Shown: piece after piece, positions 11,119-22,000 of the stretch
How positions within the stretch are numbered: position 1 is the stretch's first letter
Layout: each line of letters opens with the position of its first letter
From: Agapetus fuscipes
Taxonomy: Eukaryota > Arthropoda > Insecta > Trichoptera > Glossosomatidae
Assembly (NCBI GenBank): GCA_951799405.1
Contig: OX637341.1
Coordinates: 19,149,659-19,213,658, forward strand
Direction: 5' to 3'
Length of the DNA stretch: 64,000 bases
Notes under the pieces: generated by a model
Databases searched by the model: none
Told to the model about the DNA's origin: nothing
What the model saw: the letters and a program-made list of their open reading frames with translations, nothing else
Translations under genes and position numbers: made by a program

Positions 11119-12108
11119 TACTATTTATAATAATACTTAAGAACTAAAGGTTTCCATCAGAAAATGCGTAAAATAAATAAGAAATATAAGATTGTAATCT
11201 TTTTAAATATATTCATGTGAAAATAAACAGTGTTTTTGAATTCCTCAAAAAATTTTAAACTATAACAGTATGAATTTTCACACTGTTAATACACAAACAA
11301 TACAAAATATAAAAATATTGCTTTAGAAACATATAGGATCTTTTTTTCGGAAGGTGAAAAATCTGCATAGCAAACTGATGTAAAATAAATACTGGCAATA
11401 TTGTTGTATTTCTAATATTATCACATGAAAAAAATTGTAGCAATGAAATGAATTATTCAGCGTACAATTACTTCATTGCTATTTTTAAACTTTTTGTACC
11501 GCGTTCTCATAATAAAGGTTCCGTATATAAATAAAAGAAATAATAACAATCCATCCACGATTACAATGGAAGTCTGTTCTAACCAATCCAAAGCTCATTT
11601 CCTCCCACTTAACTGATTTCCGTTTTCCTCTTCACTTCAACCAGCTTACTTCTGATTATTGTGATTTCACTTCGTACTTACACCGGTTTATTTCATTCCA
11701 ACACATTATTCAAACATCATAAATCATGCAAGTGAATTAGCGTCAATTATTTATTAATCCATTCTTGTGCCGTTATATTCTGGAATTAGTAGTAGGTAAA
11801 TTATGTTATTTGTGTATTAGTATAATTGTGTTGTGGATTTGTTATGGCTTGTGATTTTGTGTTCAAGTAAAAATAGCACCCGGTAATATTAAGTTAACAC
11901 GAATTAGTTTTGTTAAGTTTTCGCCACAATATACATTAAGTCTGCATTAAAACAAAAATTTTAACTTTCAAGACTTCGTGTGTTCAGAGTGGGAAAATTC
12001 ATAGGTATGAGAAGTATAATTTTAATTTTAAAAAAAGCACAGATTAACACAATTACAAAAATTGACAATAGTGAAATGAGAAGGTGGGATGAGCTACGAT
12101 AATGAGGT
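11119..12108. other. Intron, nothing recognised
   Basis: Unique-looking AT-rich DNA up to the hAT target site. Confidence 0.5.
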
Positions 12109-12116
12109 ATAATAAG

Positions 12117-13255
12117 TAGGGACTGGAAAATTTCGCGATCGCGATAAAACGAATTTATTCGCGAATTTTGATGTTTTTACGCGAATAACGCGAAATTTCA
12201 GGTTTCACGCAAATATCGCGAATTTTCGTACTTTTGGTAGAAATTGTGCGAAAAAGTTGTCGTGTATCGCTTTTGCAACGCAACGATTTTGTGGGAAAGA
12301 AAAAAATCCTGCGAAAACCCTTTGCAAGGTGCAAAGCACAGGAAAATTGGTCTCTTTCAACGTCTAAACACGCTAGAACGCTAGACGCAAGGTTCGATCC
12401 CCACCTGGGTCATTTGACCATAAATTTGACCCTGGTTCAACAGATGTAATTGGGTAATTAAAAATGAATAATTCATTGAAATAAACAATAATGAATTAAT
12501 AATTAATGATATTAATACCTGTATCTGGCCAGGCAGAGTAGGTTGGTGCATTGCATTCCTATTGACAAATCTATTTTATTAAAAAAAATAATGATAAGCA
12601 GAACTGTCCTGGATCATCCAAGCAGACTTGAATCGTGACATCAATGAAGGAAAATACTTCAAGGAGAGAAGCTGTTGCTAGATTAGCCAAGAGCACAACT
12701 TGAAGCTTTCATAAAAGCCAACATCCCTTGAAAAATGAGATAACCCTCATCTAGAGACTAAATGCACAAAAATTAAATATTTTAAAAGGATGCAGGATAT
12801 TCGGAGTGTAATTGAAATATTAATACTTTTTTCAATCAATGGTTTTTTTGTAAAAAAGGATTATTTAAAAAAAAAAAAAAAATTTAAGAAACTAAAATTA
12901 AAAAACGTTGTTTTGTACCACTTCAGTTTTTTTATTGCAAAAACGTTTTCGGTGGGAACTTCCACCATCTTCGGTTGCAGATACTCGTATTGATTCAGAT
13001 GTTGTTTATTCATTGTTTTTAAGGTACATAATATTGTTGTTTACATAATAAATTGTAAATATTAGTATTATATTTTGTTTTGCAATTATATAAACCTTTA
13101 TTTTGATCTAATCAACCCTAAAAATTACACCAAATCTCCCCGTTTATCATAAAAAATAACGCGAATTTCCCTGTTTTTGATCAAAAATAACGCGAATTTC
13201 ACAAAAAAATAGCGCGAATTTCCTAAAAAATAACACCACTATTTTCCAGTCCCTA
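12117..13255. mobile_element. hAT-like non-autonomous DNA transposon
   Basis: 1139-bp element with 15-bp terminal inverted repeats TAGGGACTGGAAAAT and a perfect 8-bp target duplication ATAATAAG (12109-12116, 13256-13263), the hAT hallmark. Both subterminal regions are rich in TTCGCG / ACGCGAA motifs: at the right end three direct repeats of AAATTCGCGTTATTTTT type, likely transposase-binding sites. No transposase frame; a 71-codon frame at 12234 is not recognisable. A SINE-S sits inside. Confidence 0.9.
12385..12590 (+). mobile_element. SINE-S inside the hAT element
   Basis: B box GGTTCGATCCCC, then TGGGTCATTTGACC, TTTGACCCTGGTTC, AATTAATAATTAATGATA and the end GGCCAGGCAGAGTAGG, ATTGCATTCCTATTGAC. 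Shared with 59155. Confidence 0.75.
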
Positions 13256-13462
13256 ATAATAAGTGACTAAACGGACAAATACTTATGTTGATGCTTAGGC
13301 TTTGACACCCCCGTTTCAGTGAATTTCAGAAATAATTGCAGGGTTTTTGTTCATTTGGGCTTTGAGTCTTCATCTGTAAGTATCTTTCTTAAATAAAAAA
13401 TAATAGAATACTTTTTATACTCCCTCAAGACTACACATAATTTTTATCATAGTTAAACATAG

Positions 13463-13698
13463 AGGCTGACCACCCATACTGTAAAAAATGGTTCACTTTG
13501 CCAATGTCACCCCTGTTTCAGGGAAGGTCGGTAAACGTTGTGGGGCTTATGTTCATTTGAGGTTTGGATTTTATTTGTAAGTACACATTCAGCATTTGTA
13601 AGCGCGAACTACACTTGTTGGTTTGTGGGCATACATCTGAGAGCTTTAAATGAATATATCCTTGCAACTTAGATTATAGATTATAGATTATAGATATA
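13463..13698 (+). mobile_element. Solo family R tail, 5' end clipped
   Basis: Starts inside the unit at GAGGCTGACCACCC, ends in ATTATAGATTATAG; close to the young DF-type tails. Confidence 0.85.
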
Positions 13699-14715
13699 GA
13701 AACAATATTTATTTCATATTTTTGCTTAAATGCTTATTTTAATTATAATTGTTGTTGTACTAAAAAACAAAGTCATCTTTTCTATGACTGCTTAATCACA
13801 TTAAGTAAATATTACAATTTTCATTCTGTATTCTCAATATAATAAATTACCATTAAGAAGTTTCTAAGAAACAACTACATAAGTACAATCTACGAAGTTG
13901 TTAAAAAAACACTCGAAATGTAAAAATGAGTAACAAAATATATTTTTTTATCCAACACGCGGTTTTCTTTACGAATCCGCCAACTCATTTCTTTCGATTA
14001 AGGCATTTTTATTCGAGTCTTTACTTTTCATTTCCTAATTTAATTTCTCCGCTGTTTTGTTAGCACAGTCATTCATCTTAATACAACAAGAAACCGTCTC
14101 TCTAATATAATGTAGCGGAATTTATATTTTTATGTCAGTTACCCAGACTCCCTAAATGACACTTTTTTAAGCAAATTAAAAAAAACGCCTTCCTTCAAAA
14201 AATAGTCGTACAGAAACAAATTCGGTTATCTATGATTGTATAAGGAAATAAGAAAACTATATAAAAACAAAGAGAATATCCATAACTGTGTTTCCATGTA
14301 TTTCTTTGATCTTGTTAATAAAAACCCTACATTTCCGACTTTGGTATAACCACTAAAATTAATCTTCCTTACTGCGTGCTAATTAATTACGAAATATTTT
14401 TATTTTTATTTCTTTCATTTACTTTCATTTTGGTATTAATACATTCTTATACTCTTTTGCCCATAGGTTCTAATTGAAAAAAAAAGTTTTGCCTTATATA
14501 AGTGGCAAAAGTATGATAACGCCTTTGCTTCGGGTATTTAAATCACTGGATGTATATCGCTTCAATGTTATTATTTTCAATCGTCATTTTTTTTTACTGA
14601 AGCCAATACAATAAGGTTATTTCACATTTTTTTTTATTTCACAAAATGATAGACTACATTTTAAAAAATGCATCTGCGTTTTTAAAAAAATATTATCTGT
14701 CTTAATTTTAAAATT
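13699..14715. other. Intron, nothing recognised
   Basis: AT-rich, no shared repeat seen. A weak family R tail-like piece is just before, at 13300-13385 (ACCCCCGTTTCAGTG). Confidence 0.5.
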
Positions 14716-14720
14716 ATAGC

Positions 14721-14981
14721 GTTCCTTGACTTATAGGTTGTTATGCGGCTGACCACCCATAATGTAAAAATTGGTTCACTTTGCCAATGTCACCTCTGTT
14801 TCAGGGAAGGACGGCAAGAGTTGCAAGGCTTATGTTCATTTGAGATTGGGTTTTTATATTGTAGGTCCACATGCGGCATGTGTTAGCGCGAAATTATACA
14901 TATCTGCTTGTGGGAATGCATTTAATATAAAACTTAAATGATATATATCTTTGCAGCTTAGATTAGATTAGATTAGATTAG
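14721..14981 (+). mobile_element. Solo family R tail with target duplication
   Basis: Unit from GTTCCTTGACTTATAGG to GATTAGATTAGATTAG, flanked by ATAGC at 14716-14720 and 14982-14986: direct evidence that the ~260-bp unit moved by itself. Confidence 0.85.
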
Positions 14982-15354
14982 ATAGCTCTCATTTTTGATT
15001 TCCGGTAAAATAGATAAAAAAAATATTTAGGCGGATGTGACGTCGATGGATCTTCGGATCTATGGAGTGTACTGTTAGGCCCTCGAAGACTGTCGGAATT
15101 ATCTATGTCATTTTGACGTCACAGCGTGGCTAGCCGGCCACGCTGCGTTTTAACGGGATTCAAATTCTCGGCATTTTATTTTTGGAAATTATCAATTATA
15201 TCTTTATTTTTACTACTTAAAAAATAATGGTTGTGATACTTGAAATGTTCTCTACACAACCATAGTATTTTAAACCGTTTTCCCCACCACTGCAATTACC
15301 CTATTCACTGTACAATTCGCGTCCATGTGATGTGGGTCCTTCTGACACATACAT

Positions 15355-15462
15355 AAAGGACAGGTATGAGAAGGTTTTGAGCATGCTGTGTCTGCTTGTG
15401 AGAATACATATGATATGAATCCTTAATGTTACATATCTCTGCAACTTATATTAGATTAGATC
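15355..15462 (+). mobile_element. Partial family R tail
   Basis: TGTCTGCTTGTGAGAATAC, ATATCTCTGCAACTTAT and ATTAGATTAG: distal half of the tail only. Confidence 0.6.
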
Positions 15463-15727
15463 AAGTCTTTTTTTTAGTTCATGCATTCAATCGGGAAACG
15501 TCGAACTGCAATGGCTTTTACGGGAACTTTATTAATAATTAATTAAAGGCGCGCTTTGTCGTAAGTCTCAAATAAACGATATTGTCGTTGGCAGGCTCTA
15601 CAGTCAACACTAACGCCGATTACTGGCGTTGGAAAATCACGGCTCACAACGCTCCATGGAAAAGTGCCACCCTAGTGAAAGCTTTGTCCATAATTCGCAC
15701 TTTACACTGTAATCAAAAGCTGCAGGG

Positions 15728-15812
15728 CACTCTTATTGCGAATAGATTACTGTAACTGTAACTCTGTCGCCATTTCGCTAGGGGTGGCCAGAGCCTCTGC
15801 AGAGCTGCCTCC
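15728..15812 (-). mobile_element. Family T LINE 3' tail
   Basis: 85 bp matching the terminus at 39037: TACTGTAACTGTAACTCTG, TCGCCATTTCGCTAGGGG, TGGCCAGAGCCTCTGCAGAG. No coding remnant. Confidence 0.8.
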
Positions 15813-15854
15813 ATTTTTATTTAGATTAAATTAGACAAAACACTTTTATTGATT

Positions 15855-15990
15855 GTAGAGGCATTAACTTTGTAATCGTTCATCATTAATGATTTTTTTC
15901 TGATGATGCGAACGGATGTTTGCGAAACCGGTTGTGGTATATAAAAATAAATACTCACGTAATTGAAAACAAAGCTGTTTTTCTTTTATC
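15855..15990 (+). mobile_element. Penelope-like terminal fragment
   Basis: GTAGAGGCATTAACTTTG and TAATCGTTCAT, the hammerhead-like core at 15900, then ATATAAAAATAAATACTCACG. The first segment recurs inverted at 18740-18775, as expected from pLTR sequence. Confidence 0.65.
15900..15931 (+). ncRNA. Hammerhead-like core (stem II conserved)
   Basis: CTGATGA (15900-15906), then stem II GCGAAC / loop GGAT / GTTTGC, then GAAA (15924-15927) and CCGG. The core matches the hammerhead consensus exactly; stem I is not evident, so it may be a decayed minimal type I ribozyme. Confidence 0.5.
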
Positions 15991-16111
15991 ATTTAGATAA
16001 AACACGATTATTTCTCTTGGTGTTTGTGTCCTGAAATTTCTCAAGAGCTTATGTATTATTTTAATAAATAAATTGTATTTATTTACATTATTGACCTAAT
16101 GAGTTGATTTA

Positions 16112-16358
16112 CTCCTTGACTTCAAGGTTGGTTCACTTTGCCAATGGCACTCTTGTTTCAGGGAAGGTCGGCAAAAGTTGCCGGGCGTACGTTTATTTGA
16201 GGCTTGGATTTTAATTTGTAAGCACACATGCAGCATTTGTAAGCGTTAACAAGTTAGCACAAGCGTTAACACAAGTATCTTTTTGTAGGCATGCATTTAA
16301 TGTGAATTTGAAATTTTAATATATCAAATATTGCATTTGAAATTTAGACTACGGGTTG
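16112..16358 (+). mobile_element. Solo family R tail, internally deleted
   Basis: CTCCTTGACTTCAAGGTTGG then directly TTCACTTTGCCAATGG: the GAGGCTGACCACCC segment is absent. Ends near TTTAGACTACGGG. Confidence 0.75.
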
Positions 16359-16970
16359 CATCATGGAAGAAACATTTTTTGTGGAAAGTTGTAGGAACAA
16401 GGAAACAATTCGATATGGACAAACGGCCTCTTTTTCGATCACATTTTTTGACAATTTATTTGAATAGTTTGACTATTTAAGTTTTTTATCCAGTCGTATA
16501 TATATACTTTCTATGACTATCGATATCTTATTATATACAATGTATTCAAATCTTTCATGACTCATTCTGAAGACATGGCCTCTCCATAGTCACCTCTTGG
16601 ATCTGCTCCTTTGTACTGTCTTCTCAAAGCCTGATAGACGGTTTTTTTTACTATTTTACAAATAAAAACAATAACCACCTTAAATGGATGAGAAAGATCA
16701 ATCGATAAGACACGTGTTTAAAATCAGAAAATTGTTTGAACACGTGTTAAGTACTCGTAGATTCCAGTTTGGTCAGAACAAGTTTCACAATCAGCTGGTG
16801 ATGTTAGACACGCTGTAGTGAGCGCTAAACTCCCCCGACGCGCCTGGATTGATTGAACACAAGTAAGTCAAGCATACCACTATACGTTTAAACTCAAATA
16901 AAGCGTCTAACTCTACGATATTCAGGTAAGTCTACACACCTTTAAAAAAAGATTTTTTTTGTTTAACACC
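16359..16970. other. Intron, possibly one LINE remnant
   Basis: 16555-16600 (antisense ATGGAGAGGCCATGTC) may be a degraded W.GHV.RM box of an RTE-like LINE; otherwise nothing. Confidence 0.3.
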
Positions 16971-17218
16971 CAACTTAGCTACACATATAGTGTAACTTCT
17001 TGCCTGCGTTATCTCCAAAGGGTTCACATGTGGCGATTCGGGACCTATTTCTTTTTACGGGTAAGGGGGCCGGCCTCGTACAAACCACTTTCAGTTGAAG
17101 TGGGGGTTTCCCAGCTTCCGGAGGGGCTGGTTTTAATTTTTTGTGAAGGCTGAGTAAACCTTGAGATCGAATCGTTGCTATCGGCATGGAATGCAATCAT
17201 TCTACCAACTTTCGACCT
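16971..17218 (-). mobile_element. SINE-A
   Basis: CAACTTAGCTACACATATAG to CATTCTACCAACTTTCG; head partly lost. Confidence 0.85.
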
Positions 17219-17562
17219 TTTTTACTTGAATAAAATCATTCCAAGATTTCTTCAAAGCCTACGGAGCAATGCAGTTATTCCAAAAAAAAGTTCGATAAAG
17301 AGTTTTATATAAAAAAAGATCAAATTATACTGCTTAAATTATTGAAGAACTTTTTGTAGAAGGATAACATAAAATATACTGACATTTTGTTTTATACGAG
17401 AGCGCGGTGTAAGTGTATTTTTCTCCATGATTTCCTCAACACAAAGTTATCGTTTTTCGTCCCACAAAATATGAATAAACTCTTTACTGATCTGTAACGA
17501 AAATTTCTACCTGTTTTTCAATCCAAAAAATACACATTCGATAAGTCCATAGAAACTGTGTA

Positions 17563-17982
17563 AGGCCCGGTATTTTGAAGTATCGTAAAGTTAACTAAAA
17601 TTTAACTTAATTAAATCATCATAATATTTCACTCACCGAATTTCGGCAGTAAATATTTAGTAACTTTAACTTTCGATTTTCAAAATGGCGGCGCTTCACT
17701 GACAGCAGCTGTTCTTTTTTAATGTAAAGATACATCAAAATTGTAGCAAACTGAACATTTTTTGCCTCGTTTTATAGCTTAATGAAGGTTAGGCATATGA
17801 TTTTTATGAATAGTTGTTTGTTTTAAAGCTTTTGAATGGCATTTTAATTATTTCCAAGATTTGGGGGCGGGGTTTCATACTTCGGCAATTTTCGGTTTTA
17901 GTTAACTAGAAATTGAGTATTTTGAACAAAAGTTCAAGTAATAGTTAACTAAAATATTACTACAGTTCAATATACTGGGCCT
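17563..17982. mobile_element. TA-flanked MITE (AGGCCCGGTAT)
   Basis: Ends AGGCCCGGTATTTTGAA and, inverted, AGGCCCAGTATATTGAAC, each next to TA; both ends contain TAGTTAACTA motifs. Mariner-like by target, superfamily unproven. Confidence 0.7.
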
Positions 17983-17984
17983 TA

Positions 17985-18206
17985 ATAATCTATAATCTAA
18001 GTTGGAAGTATATATTCATTTGAAGCTCTCAAATGTATGACACAAATGCTGAATCTGTACTTACAAATAAAATCCAAATCGCAAATGAACATAAGCCCTA
18101 CAACTTTTGCCAACCATCCCTGACACAGGGGGGACATTGGCAAAGTGAACCGTTTTTTACAAAAATGGGTGGTCAGCCTCATACCAACCTATAAGTCAAG
18201 GAATAG
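17985..18206 (-). mobile_element. Solo family R tail
   Basis: Antisense unit directly abutting the MITE at 17563-17982; boundary AAGTCAAGGAATAGG. Confidence 0.85.
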
Positions 18207-18639
18207 GTCTTCACAAACCTTCTTGGTGTGTGTGTTTTTTTTTAAAACGCCTAAGCATTGTAGAGTTAAATATATTGGAACCAAAACGTTCACTAGAAAC
18301 GCTCTTTTACTTTGCTTACATTTTTGTTAAGCGCATTTGTGATTTCTATCGTAAACGTTTATACTAGGTGTATTGGACACGAGTTTACAAGGTCCGCTGG
18401 GAAATATACCAGAGAGTGATGAATTGTTCTGCCAAGGAAAATTAGCTGATAGTTGTTGTTTTTTTTGTAACTAAAGCAACTGATGATTAGCTCTGCTTGG
18501 ATATTTTTGTAATCTAAGCTGCAGAGTTTATTTTCTTTTCTTCTTTAATTCAAGTGGCAAAGATCCTGCATCCCCTTCTTCCCTCACACCCTCACACGCC
18601 ACTCTCAATGATTAATTCTGTACCATTTAGTATTTATTT

Positions 18640-18778
18640 ATCCACCTGAAGATGCGAACAGATTGTTCGTGAAACCGGTCGGAGATTTTAAATATACTCG
18701 CCGTTATTGAATACACTTTTTTTTATTTTATCTATTAAAATGAACGATTACAAAGTGAATGCCTCCACAATTTAAACA
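18640..18778 (+). mobile_element. Penelope-like terminal fragment
   Basis: Hammerhead-like motif, ACCGGTCGGAGATTTTAAAT, ACTCGCCGTTATTGAATAC and the inverted segment ATGAACGATTACAAAG, TGAATGCCTCCACAAT. Confidence 0.65.
18646..18678 (+). ncRNA. Hammerhead-like core (stem II conserved)
   Basis: CTGAAGA (one change from CTGATGA), stem II GCGAACA / loop GAT / TGTTCGT, GAAA (18671-18674) and CCGG. Stem II differs from the 15900 copy but keeps pairing. Confidence 0.5.
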
Positions 18779-18844
18779 ATTTCAGAGAGTAACGAAATAA
18801 TTATTTTTTAAATAAATATGTGAGAAGTAAAGCAATTATAGTAT

Positions 18845-18960
18845 ATTAGTAGCGACGACCAAGCTCGTAAACAACACCTCTGCGACACTGCAACAAGTGC
18901 CATAGAGCCCTAGGGTCTTTGAAATCTAGGGAGTTTCCCGCACAGGATTTCTTAAAAAAA
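18845..18960 (+). mobile_element. SINE-Q, 5'-truncated, tail type I
   Basis: Begins within the body at AGCGACGACCAAGCTCG and ends CCCGCACAGGATTTC plus A-run. Confidence 0.8.
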
Positions 18961-19105
18961 CTTCAATAAAATCTATAAATTAAAAAGACATACGTTCGAG
19001 TACGAGTAAGTCGTATTGAATCAAAAGCAACAATGTAGGTTTTTTTTTCGGAAAATATAATACACGCATGTCTATATACACATGTAAATTCTTACAATAA
19101 AATAT

Positions 19106-19741
19106 CGGTCCGTAGTCCAGTGGTAACACTTCGGACTCGTTAATGGAAGGTTGTGGGTACGAATCCCAGCGGAGCACAGAAAATAAAGATACCATTTATA
19201 TTTTCAAATTTGCTATTCGCTGGCTTGAAAAATTCATAAACCTTTACCAAAGACCGGTCATCAAAAGATCCATCCAGCCTTAAGGCTTGTTCGCACAAGG
19301 CCACTATTTTAGTCGAGTACCGAGTAATTTAGTGGTGGGCGGGGCCACAGAGTATGTAGGTTTATAGAGAGCGGTCTTATAACAAAAAAAATGTACTTGT
19401 AACCAAATGTAATGTAAATGTAACCAAATGTATTATTTTTATATGAAACAATGGATAGCGCCAGTAACTACCCTACGTGTCTAGACAATACTAAATCATA
19501 CTTTGTTACATTTTCTTTGTTCTAAGACCGCTCTCTATAAACCTACATACTCTGTGGCCCCGCCCACCACTAAATTACTCGGTACTCGACTAAAATAGTG
19601 GCCTTGTGCGAACAAGCCTTTACAGCTACTGGGTCTTACTTGAGAATTGTCGCTTTCTACAGCGACGACCAAGCTCGCAGAGGACTTTTGAGGGTGATAC
19701 ACACAAAAACAGGGCTCACCAAATAAATCAGCCTTATTTAT
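19106..19741 (+). mobile_element. SINE-Q, tail type II, with MITE insertion
   Basis: Head CCGGTCCGTAGTCCAGTGG with B box GGTACGAATCC, body split at CATCCAGCCTTA by the MITE 19283-19619, then GACTTTTGAGGGTGATAC, GCTCACCAAATAAATCAGCC. Confidence 0.9.
19283..19619. mobile_element. PIF/Harbinger-like MITE with 97-bp perfect TIRs
   Basis: 337 bp; arms 19283-19379 and 19523-19619 are identical inverted repeats starting AGGCTTGTTCGCACAAGGCC. Target duplication TTA (19280-19282, 19620-19622) inside SINE-Q. The 3-bp TTA duplication fits PIF/Harbinger. Confidence 0.9.
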
Positions 19742-20235
19742 GAAAACTAATATTCTCTGGGTCCCTATAAATATTTCTCATTTATAAATATATATTTTTT
19801 CCTTTGATTCTACACCGCTCTAAATAAGTTGAGCTTTTGAAGTTAGAGTAACTTTTAATTCGTTTGATATTATTGAACTTTTCAAGTAATTTATTTCGCC
19901 CTTTGAAAACAACACTATGTTAAATTGTGTGAAATAATATGTCTTCAAACTACTTAAAGCGTTTTCATTTTCAAATTTTCTATTTTGTATGTCAAAAGTT
20001 TCAAGTTCAAACGTTTACAAAAGTTGAGAACAAAAATACAATTTAAAAGTTTTCATCGAACTATGTAAATCAAAACCTCGACGGGAAAGTTTTCTGAACA
20101 CTCAGGTTTTTAAAACTGATTTCTATCACTTAGATTGTTTTACTTTAATCAACGCTTGTTCTTTAATAGCAAAATTTATTATTTTTTTCGTTTTAATTTT
20201 CATTTAGAATTTTAACTACTCGTATTACTATTATT
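19742..20235. other. Intron, nothing recognised
   Basis: AT-rich unique-looking sequence. Confidence 0.5.
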
Positions 20236-20485
20236 TGAGTTATAGGTTGGTATGAGGCTAACCACTCAAACTGAAAAAATGGTTCACTTAGCCAATGCCA
20301 CCCCTGTTTCAGGGAAGGTCGGCAAGAGTTGCAGGGCTTATGTTCATTTGAGTTTAGGTTTTATATTGTAGGTTGACTTGCGGCATCTTTAAGAGCGAAC
20401 TTGTACGAGTCTGAATGTGAGAATACATTTAATATTAATCTTAAATGTAATATGTCTTTGCAAATTGGATTATAGATTACGAGTA
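20236..20485 (+). mobile_element. Solo family R tail
   Basis: Starts TGAGTTATAGGTTGGTATG, ends GGATTATAGATTACG; several substitutions, old copy. Confidence 0.8.
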
Positions 20486-20940
20486 TATAGTATATTTTTT
20501 ATTTCAACTTCAAGAACTTATTTATATTTTAACGGGAATTTAAGCGAGAAAGACTAATGAAATTACACATCAGAAAAATCTAGTCACATTTAAGCAGACG
20601 AAGAAAAAATTACACGTGTCAGAATGAAATGAAGGCTTTATCATAAAATCTAATATTCAGTTTGTGGCTTTAATAAGTGAATTGCGTAGTAATTTGCGTC
20701 GCAGCTTCATATAAAAGATGCAAGGCGTTGCAATATTGTAAAGATATGCGCCGTCGATTCATAATTATAAACTTCTATCATGTCAAATATCCAGATCTAC
20801 GTCACAATTCTATAGAACAGACATTTGGCGTAGTATCATGTTTAAGAAAAACAATGTGGCATTTCATGAAAACTTCATAATCATGATTTCACATATTTAA
20901 GTAAATTTATATTAAAATTTGCATACAAAGAATCTACTTG

Positions 20941-21068
20941 TCCGGTCGATAGCTCAGTTAGTAGAGTGCTTGCATTCTACCCCGTGAGCTCGGGTTCGAA
21001 TCCCACCGAGAAGGGTGTCAGAAATGATTTCCTCTTTCGGTGTTTATTTCAAACCCCATAATAAAAAT
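20941..21068 (+). mobile_element. SINE-A head, truncated and fused to SINE-Q body
   Basis: TCCGGTCGATAGCTCAGTTAG head with A and B boxes, then the CGGTGTTTATTTC region, breaking at CATAATAAAAAT. The following 21069-21185 is SINE-Q body (AACCTTTACCAAAGACCGG to GACGACAAAG), the reverse order to the composite SINEs. Confidence 0.85.
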
Positions 21069-21208
21069 TTATAAACCTTTACCAAAGACCGGTCATCAAA
21101 AGGTCCATCCAGCCTTACAGCAACTGGGTCTTACTTGAGAATTGTCGCTTTCTACAGCGACGACAAAGTTAGTTAGTTAAGTTTTCTACAGCGACGACCA
21201 GCGACCCC
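21069..21208 (+). mobile_element. SINE-Q body fragment
   Basis: TTATAAACCTTTACCAAAG to TTTCTACAGCGACGAC, with a small internal repeat (CTACAGCGACGAC twice). Part of the 365-bp tandemly duplicated unit. Confidence 0.8.
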
Positions 21209-21306
21209 AAAGAAAAACAATGTGGCATTTCATAAAAACTTCATAATCATGATTTCACATATTTAAGTAAATTTATATTAAAATTGGCATACAAAGAATC
21301 TACTAT

Positions 21307-21652
21307 GTCCGGTCGATAGCTCAGTTGGTAGAGTGCTTGCATTCTACCCCGTGAGCTCGGGTTCGAATCCCACCGAGAAGGGTGTCAGAAATGATTTCCT
21401 CTTTCGGTGTTTATTTCAAACCCCATAATAAAAATACCGGCAAGGTTTACTCAGCCTTCACAAGAAATGAGTACCAGCCCCCTCGGGAGCTGAGAAACTC
21501 CCACTTCAACTGCAGTGGTTGGCGTAAGGCCGGCCCCCTTACCTGTAAAAATAAATAGGTTCAACTCGCCACATGCGACCCCTTCGGGGATAACGCGGCA
21601 AGAAGTTACACTATATGTGTAGCTTAGTTGCGTTGCGTAGTTGCGTTGCGTT
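21307..21652 (+). mobile_element. SINE-A, full length
   Basis: Best copy: A box TAGCTCAGTTGG, anticodon-loop region TTGCATT (TGC, Ala-like), B box GGTTCGAATCC, CGGTGTTTATTTC, CCCCTCGGGAGCTG, CCCCTTCGGGGATAACGC and end GTGTAGCTTAGTTGC with GTTGC repeats. Confidence 0.9.
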
Positions 21653-22000
21653 TACTTAGTTTCTAAAATAATCTCGGCGTAGCATTTTCATGAATTTTTC
21701 AAGATATCCAACACTAAAATGTCAGAAAAACGACAGACAACTTGGTATTTGTGAAAATCTAAGACGCACAATTTGAGAAAATCTTCATTGTAGAAGTATA
21801 CAAAGATCTACGACGTTTTATTGTACAAGTTATCTTTAACACAGCGTCATACAAACATCTTTGACTTGTGGTTTTTAAGTCTATCGCGAGAATATGAAAG
21901 ATTTGTAGCCCACGAAGCTGAAACAAAGAAATACAAAAACTTTAAAACAAAGAAATTCGTGGGACAGATCTCCGGTGAAGCGTTATATGAAATATTGCAT

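Larger units (their letters stand above)
20844..21437. repeat. Tandem duplication (365-bp unit, partial second copy)
   Basis: 20844-21068 is repeated at 21209-21437 with few differences (AAGAAAAACAATGTGGC, TTTCACATATTTAAGTAAAT, SINE-A head). The unit includes unique intron DNA and a SINE, so it arose after SINE insertion. Confidence 0.9.

Noticed and set aside
21308..21375. tRNA-Ala-like gene
   Set aside because: Acceptor ends do not pair properly and the same head plus body occurs at many loci; SINE-A head.
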